A stretch of DNA of 64,000 nucleotides from Calliopsis andreniformis. Its lineage: Eukaryota; Arthropoda; Insecta; Hymenoptera; Andrenidae. The stretch covers positions 1,116,001 through 1,180,000 of the forward strand of contig NW_027480530.1 in the NCBI RefSeq assembly GCF_051401765.1, written 5' to 3'. Of the stretch, positions 12,777 to 27,034 are shown in pieces. A program made the translations under genes and the position numbers. The notes under the pieces are model-generated. The model ran no database searches. It was not told the origin of the DNA and worked only from the letters and a program-made list of their open reading frames with translations. The number at the start of each line of letters is the position of its first letter. Within the stretch, counting starts at the first letter, position 1.

Positions 12777-15700
12777 TGCTACTGACACTGACACTGCTCC
12801 TGACACTGTCACTGCTCCTGACGCTGCTCCAGACACTGCAACTGACACTGGCACTGCCCCTGACACTGATCCTGACACTGACCCTGCTCCTGACACAGCT
12901 TCTGACACTGACACTGCTCCAGACACTGCTCCTGACACAGACACTTCTGCTGATACTGACAATGCTCCTGTCACTGCATGTGACACTGCTCCTGATACTG
13001 ACACTCTCACTGCTACTGACACTGCTCCTGACACTGACACTGCTCCTTACACTGCTCCAGACACTCCTCCTGACACTGACACTGCTCCTGACACAGCTCA
13101 TGACACTGACTCTGCTCCTGACACTGACACTACACCTCAAACTGCTCCTGGCACTCTTCCTGACACTGACACTGCTCCTGTCACTGCTCCTGACGCTGCT
13201 CCTGACACTGACGCTGACACTGCTCATGACTGTGACACTGACACTGACACTGCTCCCGTCTCAGACACTGACACTGATCCTGACGCTGATACTGCTCCTG
13301 TGTCTGACACTTGTCCGGACACTGCTCCTGACACTGCTCGCGACATTGCTCCAGACACTGACACTGCTCCTGACACAGCTCGTGACACTGCTGCTGACAC
13401 TGACACTGCTTGTGGCACTGCTCCTGAAACTGACACTGCTCCTCACACAGCTCCTGACACTGGCACTGCTCTTGGCACTGCTCCTGACACTGACACTGCT
13501 CCTGACACTGATACTGCTGCTGATCCTGGCAAAGCTCCTGACACTGCTACTGACACTGCTCGTGACGTTGCTCCAGACACTGACACTGCTCCTGACACAG
13601 CTCGTGACTGTGACGCTGCTCCTGCCACGGTTCCTGACACGGCTGCTCACACTGACACTGCTGCTGACACTGGCACAGGTCCTGACACTGCTCCTGACAC
13701 TGGCACTGGTCCCGACACTGCTCCTGACACTTACCCTGCCCCCGAAACAGCTCCAGACATTGCAACTGACACTGGCTCGACTCCTCACACTGCTCCTGAC
13801 ACTGACACTGCTCCTGTCACTGACACTGCCCCTCACACGGCCCTTCACACTGACACTGCTCCTGACAATGCTACTGACACAGACACTGCTGCTGATACTG
13901 ATAATGCTCCTGACACTGCTCCTGACACTGCTCCAGACACTGACACTGACACTGCTCCGGAAACTACTTCTGACACAGCTCCTGACGATGACACTGCTCC
14001 TGACACAGCTCCTGACACAGCTCCTGACACTGACACTGACACTGCTCCTGACGCTGACACTGACACTGCTCATGACAGAGACTCTGACACTGACACTGCT
14101 CCCGGCACAGAGACTGAGACTGATCCTGACACTGACACTGCTCCTGTAACTGACACTACACCTCAAACTGCTCATGACACTGACGCTGCTCCTGACACAG
14201 ACAATGCTGCTGATACTGACAATGCTCCTGACACTGCTCCTGACACAGACACTGCTCCGAACAATGCTCCTGACACTGACACTGCTCTTGTCACTGACAC
14301 TGTTCCTGACACTGCTTCTGACACTGGCACTGGTCCTGACACTGCCCCTGACTCTGACACTGCTCCTGTCACTGACGCTGGTTCTGACACTGCTTCTGAC
14401 ACTGTCACTGGTCCTGACACTACCCCTGACACTGACACTGCTCCTGATACTGACACTGACACTGCTGCTGACACAGCTACTGACACTGACACTGCTCCTG
14501 ACACTGCTCCTGACACAGACACTGCTATTGATACTGACAATGCTCCTGACGCTGCTCCTGGCACAGACATGGCTCCGAACGATGCTCCTGACACTGACAC
14601 TGCTCCTGTCACTGACACTGGTCCTGATACTGCTCCTGACACGGACACTGCTCCGGACAATGCTCCTGACACTGACACTGCTCCTGTCACTGACACTGGA
14701 GCTGACACTGCTTCTGACACTGGCACTGGTCCCGACACTGCTCCTGACACTTACCGTGCTCCTGAAACAGCTCCTGACACTGCTCCTGACACTGACACTG
14801 CTCCTGGCACTGCTCCTGACACTGACGCTGCTCCTGATGCTGGCACTGACACTGCTCCTGGCACTGCTCCTGACGCTGCTCCTGACACTGCTCCTGACAC
14901 AGGCACTGCTCCTGGTACTGACACTGACACTGCTCCTGACACAGGCACTGTTTCTGGTACTGACACTGACACTGCTACTGACACTGCCACTGCTCCTGAC
15001 AATGCTCCTGACACTGACACTGCCCCTCACACAGCTCCTGACACTGACGCTGCTCCTGACACTGCTCCTGACACAGACACTTCTGCGGATAGTGACAATG
15101 CTCCTGTCACTGCTTCTGTCACTGCTCCTGATACTGACACACTCACTGCTACTGACACTGCTCCTGACACTGACACTGCTCCTGACACTGCTCCAGACAC
15201 TCCTCCTGACACTGACACTGCTCCTGACACAGCTCCTGACACTGACCCTGCTCCTGACACTGCTCCTGACACTGCTCCAGACACTGACACTGCTCCAGAC
15301 ACAGCTACTGACACTGACACTGCTCCTGACACTGCACCTGACAATGCTCCTGACACTGTCACTGCTACTACCACTGCTCCTGACACTGACGCTGCTGCTG
15401 ATCCTGACAATGCTCCTGACAGTGCTCCTGACACTGACGTTGACACTGCTGATGACAGTGACACTGACACTGACACTGCTCCTGACAAGGGCACTGTTTC
15501 TCGTACTGACATTGACACTGATACTGACACTGCCACTGCTCCTGACGCTGCTCCAGACACTGCAACTGACACTGGCACGGCTCCTCACACTGCTCCTGAC
15601 ACTGACACTGCTCCTGACACTGCTCCTGACACTGACACTGCACCTGACACTGCTCCTGGCACTGCCACTGGTCCTGACACTGCTCCTGAAACTGACACTG

Positions 15701-16689
15701 GTCCTCACACTGCTCCTGACACTGACACTGCTCCTCACGCTGGTCCTGACAATGATACTGCCCCTGAGACTGCTCCTGACACTGACGCTGCTCCTGGCAC
15801 TGCTCCTGGCACTGCTCCTGACACTGACACTGCTCCTGATACAGACACTGACACTGCTCCTGACACCGACACTGCTCCTGTCACTTCTCCTGACGCTGAC
15901 ACTGCTCCTGGCACTGCTCCTGACACTGACACTGCTGCTGATCCTCAGAATTCTGCTGACACTGCTCCTGACACTGACACTGACACGGATCCTGACACTG
16001 ACACTGCTCCTCACACTGCTCCTGACACTGGCACTGCTCCTGGCGCTGCTCCTGACACTGACACTGCTCCTGACACTGATACTGCTGCTGATCCTGACAA
16101 AGCTCCTGACACTGCTACTGACACTGCTCGTGACGTTGCTCCAGACACTGACACTGCTGCTGACACAGCTCGTGACGGTGAGACTGCTCCTGCCACTGTT
16201 CCTGACACGGCTGCTCACACTGACACTGCTCGTGACACTGGCACTGGTCCTGACACTGCTCCTGACACTGACACTGCTGCTGACACTGCTCCTGACACTG
16301 CTCGTGGCACAGACACTGCTCCTGACAATGCTCCTGACACTGACACTGCCCCTCACACAGCTCCTGACACTGACACTGCTCCTGACACAGCTCCTGACAC
16401 TGACACTGCTCCTGACACTGACACTACACCTCAAACTGCTCCTGACACTCCTCCTGACACTGACACTGCTCCTGACGCTACTCCAGACACTGCAACTGAC
16501 ACAGGCACTGTTTCTGGTACTGACACTGACACTGCTACAGACACTGCCACTGCTCCTGACGCTACTCCAGACACTGCAACTGACACTGGCTCGGCTCCTC
16601 ACACTGCTCCTGACACTGACACTGCTCCTGACACTGCTCCTGACACTGACACTGCACCTGACACTGCTCCTGGCACTGCCACTGGTCCT

Positions 16690-19600
16690 GACACTGCTCC
16701 AGACACTGACACTGACACTGCTCCGGAAACTACTTCTGACACAGCTCCTGACGATGACACTGCTCCTGACACTGCTTCTGACACTGACACTGCTCCTGAC
16801 ACAGCTCCTGACACAGCTCCTGACACTGACACTGACACTGCTCCTGACGCTGACACTGACACTGCTCATGACAGTGGCTCTGACACTGACACTGCTCCCG
16901 GCACAGAGACTGAGACTGATCCTGACACTGACACTGCTCCTGTAACTGACACTACACCTCAAACTGCTCATGACACTGACGCTGCTCCTGACACAGACAA
17001 CGCTGCTGATACTGACAATGCTCCTGACACTGCTCCTGACACAGACACTGCTCCGAACAATGCTCCTGACACTGAGACTGCTCTTGTCACTGACACTGGT
17101 CCTGACACTGCTTCTGACACTGGCACTGGTCCTGACACTGCCCCTGACTCTGACACTGCTCCTGTCACTGACGCTGGTTCTGACACTGCTTCTGACACTG
17201 TCACTGGTCCTGACACTGCCCCTGACACTGACACTGCTCCTGATACTGACACTGACAATGCTGCTGACACAGCTACTGACACTGACACTGCTCCTGACAC
17301 TGCTCCTGACACAGACACTGCTATTGATACTGACAATGCTCCTGACGCTGCTCCTGGCACAGACATGGCTCCGAACGATGCTCCTGACACTGACACTGCT
17401 CCTGTCACTGACACTGGTCCTGATACTGCTCCTGACACGGACACTGCTCCGGACAATGCTCCTGACACTGACACTGCTCCTGTCACTGACACTGGTGCTG
17501 ACACTGCTTCTGACACTGGCACTGGTCCCGACACTGCTCCTGACACTTACCGTGCTCCTGAAACAGCTCCTGACACTGCTCCTGACACTGACACTGCTCC
17601 TGGCACTGCTCCTGACACTGACGCTGCTCCTGATGCTGGCACTGACACTGCTCCTGGCACTGCTCCTGACGCTGCTCCTGACACTGCTCCTGACACAGGC
17701 ACTGCTCCTGGTACTGACACTGACACTGCTCCTGACACAGGCACTGTTTCTGGTACTGACACTGACACTGCTACTGACACTGCCACTGCTCCTGACGCTG
17801 CTTCAGACAATGCAACTGACACTGGCACGGCTCCTCACACTGCTCCTGACACTGACACTGCTCCTGACACTGCTCCTGACACTGACACTGCACCTGACAC
17901 TGCTCCTGGCATTGACACTGGTCCTGACACTGCTCCTGAAACAGACACTGATCCTCACACAGCTCCTGCCACTGACACTGCTACTCACGCTGCTCCTGAC
18001 ACTCACACTGCTGCTGATCCTGACAATGCTCTTGACACTGCTCGAGACACTGACACTGATACTGCACCTGACACAGCTCCTGAAATAGCTCCTGTATCTG
18101 ACACAGCTCCTGACACTGCTCCTGACACTGACACTGCTGCTGATCCTGAGAAGTCTCCTGACAAAGCTCCTGACACTGCTACTGACACTGCTCGTGACGT
18201 TGCTCCAGACACTGACACTGCTCCTGACACAGCTCGTGACGGTGAGACTGCTCCTGCCACTGTTCCTGACACGGCTGCTCACACTCACACTGCTCCTGAC
18301 ACTGGCACTGGTCCTGACACTGCTCCTGACACTGACACTGCCCCTCACACAGCTCCTGACACTGACGCTGCTCCTGACACTGCTCCTGACACAGACACTT
18401 CTGCGGATACTGACAATGCCCCTGTCACTGCTTCTGTCACTGCTCCTGATACTGACACACTCACTGCTACTGACACTGCTCCTGACACTGACACTGCTCC
18501 TGACACTGCTCCAGACACTCCTCCTGACACTGACACTGCTCCTGACACAGCTCCTGACACTGACCCTGCTCCTGACACTGCTCCTGACACTGCTCCAGAC
18601 ACTGACACTGCTCCAGACACAGCTACTGACACTGACACTGCTCCTGACACTGCACCTGACACTGCTCCTGACACAGGCACTGTTTCTGGTACTGACATTG
18701 ACACTGATACTGACACTGCCACTGCTCCTGACGCTGCTCCAGACACTGCAACTGACACTGGCACGGCTCCTCACACTGCTCCTGACACTGACACTGCTCC
18801 TGACACTGCTCCTGACACTGACACTGCACCTGACACTGCTCCTGGCACTGCTACTGGTCCTGACACTGCTCCTGAAACTGACACTGGTCCTCACACTGCT
18901 CCTGACGCTGACACTGCTCCTGGCACTGCTCCTGACACTGACACTGCTGCTGATCCTCAGAATTCTGCTGACACTGCTCCTGACACTGACACTGACACGG
19001 AACCTGACACTGACACTGCTCCTCACACTGCTCCTGACACTGGCACTGCTCCTGGCGCTGCTCCTGACACTGACACTGCTCCTGACACAGATACTGCTGC
19101 TGATCCTGACAAAGCTCCTGACACTGCTACTGACACTGCTCGTGACGTTGCTCCAGACACTGACACTGCTGCTGACACAGCTCGTGACGGTGAGACTGCT
19201 CCTGCCACTGTTCCTGACACGGCTGCTCACACTGACACTGCTCGTGACACTGGCACTGGTCCTGACACTGCTCCTGACACTGACACTGCTGCTGACACTG
19301 CTCCTGACACTGCTCGTGGCACAGACACTGCTCCTGACAATGCTCCTGACACTGACACTGCTGCTGATCCTCAGAATTCTGCTGACACTGCTCCTGACAC
19401 TGACACTGACACGGATCCTGACACTGACACTGCTCCTCACACTGCTCCTGACACTGGCACTGCTCCTGGCGCTGCTCCTGACACTGACACTGCTCCTGAC
19501 ACTGATACTGCTGCTGATCCTGACAAAGCTCCTGACACTGCTACTGACACTGCTCGTGACGTTGCTCCAGACACTGACACTGCTGCTGACACAGCTCGTG

Positions 19601-20014
19601 ACGGTGAGACTGCTCCTGCCACTGTTCCTGACACGGCTGCTCACACTGACACTGCTCGTGACACTGGCACTGGTCCTGACACTGCTCCTGACACTGACAC
19701 TGCTGCTGACACTGCTCCTGACACTGCTCGTGGCACAGACACTGCTCCTGACAATGCTCCTGACACTGACACTGCCCCTCACACAGCTCCTGACACTGAC
19801 ACTGCTCCTGACACAGCTCCTGACACTGACACTGCTCCTGACACTGACACTACACCTCAAACTGCTCCTGACACTCCTCCTGACACTGACACTGCTCCTG
19901 ACGCTACTCCAGACACTGCAACTGACACGGGCACTGTTTCTGGTACTGACACTGACACTGCTACAGACACTGCCACTGCTCCTGACGCTACTCCAGGCAC
20001 TGCAACTGACACTG
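16690..20014 (+). repeat. 3.3-kb segment, counterpart of 21,440-24,764
   Basis: Constant offset of 4,750 bp. Left of 16,690 the two differ (GCACTGCC versus GATAATGC contexts), and right of 20,014/24,764 they differ again (GGCTCGG versus GACACTG). Confidence 0.8.
18947..19774 (+). repeat. 414-bp tandem duplication (two copies)
   Basis: Copies are 18,947-19,360 and 19,361-19,774, each starting near a GATCCTCAGAATTCTG word. They differ at 19,002 (A) versus 19,416 (T) and at 19,089 (A) versus 19,503 (T). The same pair with the same differences is at 23,697, 25,707, 39,161 and 44,967. Confidence 0.85.
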
Positions 20015-20168
20015 GCTCGGCTCCTCACACTGCTCCTGACACTGACACTGCTCCTGACACTGCTCCTGACACTGACACTGCACCTGACACTGCTCCTGGC
20101 ACTGCCACTGGTCCTGACACTGCTCCCGTCACAGACACTGACACTGATCCTGACACTGACACTGCTCC

Positions 20169-20274
20169 TGTGTCTGACACTTGTCCTGAGACTGCTTCTG
20201 ACACTTGCTGGTCCTGAAACTGCTCCTGACATTGCTCCTGACATTGCCGCTGGTCCTGACACAGACACTGCACG
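20169..20274 (+). repeat. Frame-rotating landmark, copy 5
   Basis: Common type, with TGA at 20215-20217. It lies 7,498 bp after copy 4, the longest landmark-free interval in the window. Confidence 0.9.
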
Positions 20275-22754
20275 TGCTACTGACACTGACACTGCTCCTG
20301 ACACTGTCACTGCTCCTGACGCTGCTCCAGACACTGCAACTGACACTGGCACTGCCCCTGACACTGATCCTGACACTGACCCTGCTCCTGACACAGCTTC
20401 TGACACTGACACTGCTCCAGCCACTGCTCCTGACACAGACACTTCTGCTGACACTGACACTGCTCCTTACACTGCTCCAGACACTCCTCCTGACACTGAC
20501 ACTGCTCCTGACACAGCTCATGAAACTGACTCTGCTCCTGACACTGACACTACACCTCAAACTGCTCCTGACACTCTTCCTGACACTGACACTGCTCCTG
20601 TCACTGCTCCTGACGCTGCTCCTGACACTGACGCTGACACTGCTCATGACTGTGACACTGACACTGACACTGCTCCCGTCTCAGACACTGTCACTGATCC
20701 TGACGCTGATACTGCTCCTGTGTCTGACACTTTTCCGGACACTGCTCCTGACACTGCTCGCGACATTGCTCCAGACACTGACACTGCTCCAGACACAGCT
20801 CGTGACACTGCTGCTGACACTGACACTGCTTGTGGCACTGCTCCTGAAACTGACACTGCTCCTCACACAGCTCCTGACACTGGCACTGCTCTTGGCACTG
20901 CTCCTGACACTGACACTGCTCGTGACACTGATACTGCTGCTGATCCTGACAAAGCTCCTGACACTGCTACTGACACTGCTCGTGACGTTGCTCCAGACAC
21001 TGACACTGCTCCTGACACAGCTCGTGACTGTGACGCTGCTCCTGCCACTGTTCCTGACACGGCTGCTCACACTGACACTGCTCCTGACACTGGCACTGGT
21101 CCTGACACTGCTCCTGACACTGACACTGCTCCTGACACTGACACTGCTCCTGACACTGACACTGGTCCTGACACTGCTTCTGACACTGGCACTGGTCCCG
21201 ACACTGCTCCTGACACTGGCACTGGTCCCGACACTGCTCCTGACACTTACCCTGCCCCCGAAACAGCTCCAGACATTGCAACTGACACTGGCTCGGCTCC
21301 TCACACTGCTCCTGACACTGACACTGCTCCTGTCACTGACACTGCTCCTCACACGGCCCTTCACACTGACACTGCTCCTGACAATGCTACTGACACAGAC
21401 ACTGCTGCTGATACTGATAATGCTCCTGACACTGCTCCTGACACTGCTCCAGACACTGACACTGACACTGCTCCGGAAACTACTTCTGACACAGCTCCTG
21501 ACGATGACACTGCTCCTGACACTGCTTCTGACACTGACACTGCTCCTGACACAGCTCCTGACACAGCTCCTGACACTGACACTGACACTGCTCCTGACGC
21601 TGACACTGACACTGCTCATGACAGTGGCTCTGACACTGACACTGCTCCCGGCACAGAGACTGAGACTGATCCTGACACTGACACTGCTCCTGTAACTGAC
21701 ACTACACCTCAAACTGCTCATGACACTGACGCTGCTCCTGACACAGACAACGCTGCTGATACTGACAATGCTCCTGACACTGCTCCTGACACAGACACTG
21801 CTCCGAACAATGCTCCTGACACTGAGACTGCTCTTGTCACTGACACTGGTCCTGACACTGCTTCTGACACTGGCACTGGTCCTGACACTGCCCCTGACTC
21901 TGACACTGCTCCTGTCACTGACGCTGGTTCTGACACTGCTTCTGACACTGTCACTGGTCCTGACACTGCCCCTGACACTGACACTGCTCCTGATACTGAC
22001 ACTGACAATGCTGCTGACACAGCTACTGACACTGACACTGCTCCTGACACTGCTCCTGACACAGACACTGCTATTGATACTGACAATGCTCCTGACGCTG
22101 CTCCTGGCACAGACATGGCTCCGAACGATGCTCCTGACACTGACACTGCTCCTGTCACTGACACTGGTCCTGATACTGCTCCTGACACGGACACTGCTCC
22201 GGACAATGCTCCTGACACTGACACTGCTCCTGTCACTGACACTGGTGCTGACACTGCTTCTGACACTGGCACTGGTCCCGACACTGCTCCTGACACTTAC
22301 CGTGCTCCTGAAACAGCTCCTGACACTGCTCCTGACACTGACACTGCTCCTGGCACTGCTCCTGACACTGACGCTGCTCCTGATGCTGGCACTGACACTG
22401 CTCCTGGCACTGCTCCTGACGCTGCTCCTGACACTGCTCCTGACACAGGCACTGCTCCTGGTACTGACACTGACACTGCTCCTGACACAGGCACTGTTTC
22501 TGGTACTGACACTGACACTGCTACTGACACTGCCACTGCTCCTGACGCTGCTTCAGACAATGCAACTGACACTGGCACGGCTCCTCACACTGCTCCTGAC
22601 ACTGACACTGCTCCTGACACTGCTCCTGACACTGACACTGCACCTGACACTGCTCCTGGCATTGACACTGGTCCTGACACTGCTCCTGAAACAGACACTG
22701 ATCCTCACACAGCTCCTGCCACTGACACTGCTACTCACGCTGCTCCTGACACTC

Positions 22755-25700
22755 ACACTGCTGCTGATCCTGACAATGCTCTTGACACTGCTCGAGACAC
22801 TGACACTGATACTGCACCTGACACAGCTCCTGAAATAGCTCCTGTATCTGACACAGCTCCTGACACTGCTCCTGACACTGACACTGCTGCTGATCCTGAG
22901 AAGTCTCCTGACAAAGCTCCTGACACTGCTACTGACACTGCTCGTGACGTTGCTCCAGACACTGACACTGCTCCTGACACAGCTCGTGACGGTGAGACTG
23001 CTCCTGCCACTGTTCCTGACACGGCTGCTCACACTCACACTGCTCCTGACACTGGCACTGGTCCTGACACTGCTCCTGACACTGACACTGCCCCTCACAC
23101 AGCTCCTGACACTGACGCTGCTCCTGACACTGCTCCTGACACAGACACTTCTGCGGATACTGACAATGCCCCTGTCACTGCTTCTGTCACTGCTCCTGAT
23201 ACTGACACACTCACTGCTACTGACACTGCTCCTGACACTGACACTGCTCCTGACACTGCTCCAGACACTCCTCCTGACACTGACACTGCTCCTGACACAG
23301 CTCCTGACACTGACCCTGCTCCTGACACTGCTCCTGACACTGCTCCAGACACTGACACTGCTCCAGACACAGCTACTGACACTGACACTGCTCCTGACAC
23401 TGCACCTGACACTGCTCCTGACACAGGCACTGTTTCTGGTACTGACATTGACACTGATACTGACACTGCCACTGCTCCTGACGCTGCTCCAGACACTGCA
23501 ACTGACACTGGCACGGCTCCTCACACTGCTCCTGACACTGACACTGCTCCTGACACTGCTCCTGACACTGACACTGCACCTGACACTGCTCCTGGCACTG
23601 CTACTGGTCCTGACACTGCTCCTGAAACTGACACTGGTCCTCACACTGCTCCTGACGCTGACACTGCTCCTGGCACTGCTCCTGACACTGACACTGCTGC
23701 TGATCCTCAGAATTCTGCTGACACTGCTCCTGACACTGACACTGACACGGAACCTGACACTGACACTGCTCCTCACACTGCTCCTGACACTGGCACTGCT
23801 CCTGGCGCTGCTCCTGACACTGACACTGCTCCTGACACAGATACTGCTGCTGATCCTGACAAAGCTCCTGACACTGCTACTGACACTGCTCGTGACGTTG
23901 CTCCAGACACTGACACTGCTGCTGACACAGCTCGTGACGGTGAGACTGCTCCTGCCACTGTTCCTGACACGGCTGCTCACACTGACACTGCTCGTGACAC
24001 TGGCACTGGTCCTGACACTGCTCCTGACACTGACACTGCTGCTGACACTGCTCCTGACACTGCTCGTGGCACAGACACTGCTCCTGACAATGCTCCTGAC
24101 ACTGACACTGCTGCTGATCCTCAGAATTCTGCTGACACTGCTCCTGACACTGACACTGACACGGATCCTGACACTGACACTGCTCCTCACACTGCTCCTG
24201 ACACTGGCACTGCTCCTGGCGCTGCTCCTGACACTGACACTGCTCCTGACACTGATACTGCTGCTGATCCTGACAAAGCTCCTGACACTGCTACTGACAC
24301 TGCTCGTGACGTTGCTCCAGACACTGACACTGCTGCTGACACAGCTCGTGACGGTGAGACTGCTCCTGCCACTGTTCCTGACACGGCTGCTCACACTGAC
24401 ACTGCTCGTGACACTGGCACTGGTCCTGACACTGCTCCTGACACTGACACTGCTGCTGACACTGCTCCTGACACTGCTCGTGGCACAGACACTGCTCCTG
24501 ACAATGCTCCTGACACTGACACTGCCCCTCACACAGCTCCTGACACTGACACTGCTCCTGACACAGCTCCTGACACTGACACTGCTCCTGACACTGACAC
24601 TACACCTCAAACTGCTCCTGACACTCCTCCTGACACTGACACTGCTCCTGACGCTACTCCAGACACTGCAACTGACACGGGCACTGTTTCTGGTACTGAC
24701 ACTGACACTGCTACAGACACTGCCACTGCTCCTGACGCTACTCCAGGCACTGCAACTGACACTGACACTGCTGCTGATCCTGACAATGCTCTTGACACTG
24801 CTCGAGACACTGACACTGATACTGCACCTGACACAGCTCCTGAAATAGCTCCTGTATCTGACACAGCTCCTGACACTGCTCCTGACACTGACACTGCTGC
24901 TGATCCTGAGAAGTCTCCTGACAAAGCTCCTGACACTGCTACTGACACTGCTCGTGACGTTGCTCCAGACACTGACACTGCTCCTGACACAGCTCGTGAC
25001 GGTGAGACTGCTCCTGCCACTGTTCCTGACACGGCTGCTCACACTCACACTGCTCCTGACACTGGCACTGGTCCTGACACTGCTCCTGACACTGACACTG
25101 CCCCTCACACAGCTCCTGACACTGACGCTGCTCCTGACACTGCTCCTGACACAGACACTTCTGCGGATACTGACAATGCCCCTGTCACTGCTTCTGTCAC
25201 TGCTCCTGATACTGACACACTCACTGCTACTGACACTGCTCCTGACACTGACACTGCTCCTGACACTGCTCCAGACACTCCTCCTGACACTGACACTGCT
25301 CCTGACACAGCTCCTGACACTGACCCTGCTCCTGACACTGCTCCTGACACTGCTCCAGACACTGACACTGCTCCAGACACAGCTACTGACACTGACACTG
25401 CTCCTGACACTGCACCTGACACTGCTCCTGACACAGGCACTGTTTCTGGTACTGACATTGACACTGATACTGACACTGCCACTGCTCCTGACGCTGCTCC
25501 AGACACTGCAACTGACACTGGCACGGCTCCTCACACTGCTCCTGACACTGACACTGCTCCTGACACTGCTCCTGACACTGACACTGCACCTGACACTGCT
25601 CCTGGCACTGCTACTGGTCCTGACACTGCTCCTGAAACTGACACTGGTCCTCACACTGCTCCTGACGCTGACACTGCTCCTGGCACTGCTCCTGACACTG

Positions 25701-26774
25701 ACACTGCTGCTGATCCTCAGAATTCTGCTGACACTGCTCCTGACACTGACACTGACACGGAACCTGACACTGACACTGCTCCTCACACTGCTCCTGACAC
25801 TGGCACTGCTCCTGGCGCTGCTCCTGACACTGACACTGCTCCTGACACAGATACTGCTGCTGATCCTGACAAAGCTCCTGACACTGCTACTGACACTGCT
25901 CGTGACGTTGCTCCAGACACTGACACTGCTGCTGACACAGCTCGTGACGGTGAGACTGCTCCTGCCACTGTTCCTGACACGGCTGCTCACACTGACACTG
26001 CTCGTGACACTGGCACTGGTCCTGACACTGCTCCTGACACTGACACTGCTGCTGACACTGCTCCTGACACTGCTCGTGGCACAGACACTGCTCCTGACAA
26101 TGCTCCTGACACTGACACTGCTGCTGATCCTCAGAATTCTGCTGACACTGCTCCTGACACTGACACTGACACGGATCCTGACACTGACACTGCTCCTCAC
26201 ACTGCTCCTGACACTGGCACTGCTCCTGGCGCTGCTCCTGACACTGACACTGCTCCTGACACTGATACTGCTGCTGATCCTGACAAAGCTCCTGACACTG
26301 CTACTGACACTGCTCGTGACGTTGCTCCAGACACTGACACTGCTGCTGACACAGCTCGTGACGGTGAGACTGCTCCTGCCACTGTTCCTGACACGGCTGC
26401 TCACACTGACACTGCTCGTGACACTGGCACTGGTCCTGACACTGCTCCTGACACTGACACTGCTGCTGACACTGCTCCTGACACTGCTCGTGGCACAGAC
26501 ACTGCTCCTGACAATGCTCCTGACACTGACACTGCCCCTCACACAGCTCCTGACACTGACACTGCTCCTGACACAGCTCCTGACACTGACACTGCTCCTG
26601 ACACTGACACTACACCTCAAACTGCTCCTGACACTCCTCCTGACACTGACACTGCTCCTGACGCTACTCCAGACACTGCAACTGACACGGGCACTGTTTC
26701 TGGTACTGACACTGACACTGCTACAGACACTGCCACTGCTCCTGACGCTACTCCAGGCACTGCAACTGACACTG
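22755..26774 (+). repeat. 2,010-bp tandem duplication (two copies)
   Basis: Copies are 22,755-24,764 and 24,765-26,774 (335 words each). I saw no differences between them apart from their outer junctions. The junction is ACTGACACTGCTGCTGATCC at about 24,761, where other copies read ACTCACACTG. Only one copy exists in the corresponding right-hand segment (44,025-46,034). Confidence 0.87.
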
Positions 26775-26928
26775 GCTCGGCTCCTCACACTGCTCCTGAC
26801 ACTGACACTGCTCCTGACACTGCTCCTGACACTGACACTGCACCTGACACTGCTCCTGGCACTGCCACTGGTCCTGACACTGCTCCCGTCACAGACACTG
26901 ACACTGATCGTGACACTGACACTGCTCC

Positions 26929-27034
26929 TGTGTCTGACACTTGTCCTGAGACTGCTTCTGACACTTGCTGGTCCTGAAACTGCTCCTGACATTGCTCCTG
27001 ACATTGCCGCTGGTCCTGACACAGACACTGCACG
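26929..27034 (+). repeat. Frame-rotating landmark, copy 6
   Basis: Common type, with TGA at 26975-26977. Just upstream, at 26910, is a private C-to-G change (GATCGT for GATCCT). It separates this copy from the otherwise matching copies at 20169, 40383 and 46189. Confidence 0.9.

Larger units (their letters stand above)
12040..12932 (+). repeat. 532-bp landmark doublet A
   Basis: About 360 bp around the landmark is repeated after 532 bp (12,040-12,400 versus 12,572-12,932). The step is 4 modulo 6 because it spans one landmark. The second member carries GACCCAGAC. Confidence 0.82.
12709..20217 (+). other. Longest open Asp-Thr-Ala-Pro frame, probably not a gene
   Basis: This phase reads about 2,500 codons of Asp-Thr, Ala-Pro and point variants between landmarks 4 and 5. 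It would be an acidic Thr/Pro-rich low-complexity chain without Cys pattern, signal peptide, membrane anchor or globular domain. It begins and ends only because landmarks rotate the frame. Similar blocks lie at about 2,803-8,247, 8,237-12,187, 20,207-26,977, 26,967-31,625, 35,569-40,431, 40,421-46,237, 46,227-50,885 and 54,829-59,733. None of the four codons GAC, ACT, GCT and CCT is one substitution from a stop, so openness is expected without selection. Met is nearly absent; the GACATGGCT variant was the only one I noticed. A transcript or peptide would be needed to call it coding. Confidence 0.75.
15800..21789 (+). repeat. Left copy of the ~20-kb duplication, first part
   Basis: Collinear with 36,014-42,003 at an offset of 20,214. 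Shared rare words include GATACAGACACTGACACTGC near 15,838 and GTCACTTCTCCTGACGCT near 15,880. It contains landmark 5 and the 414-bp tandem pair. The two are distinguishable from about 21,790 (GAC here, GAT at 42,004). Confidence 0.82.

Noticed and set aside
12709..20217. A giant secreted mucin-like or adhesin protein of Asp-Thr-Ala-Pro repeats
   Set aside because: The frame is broken at every landmark, replacement changes are as frequent as neutrality predicts, no start, signal or anchor is visible, and openness follows from the words.
18194..26977. A 2,927-codon plus-strand ORF as one gene
   Set aside because: It is a Leu-Thr reading that turns into Asp-Thr-Ala-Pro at the landmark at 20,206 and ends at the next landmark. 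The two halves are different phases of the same DNA.
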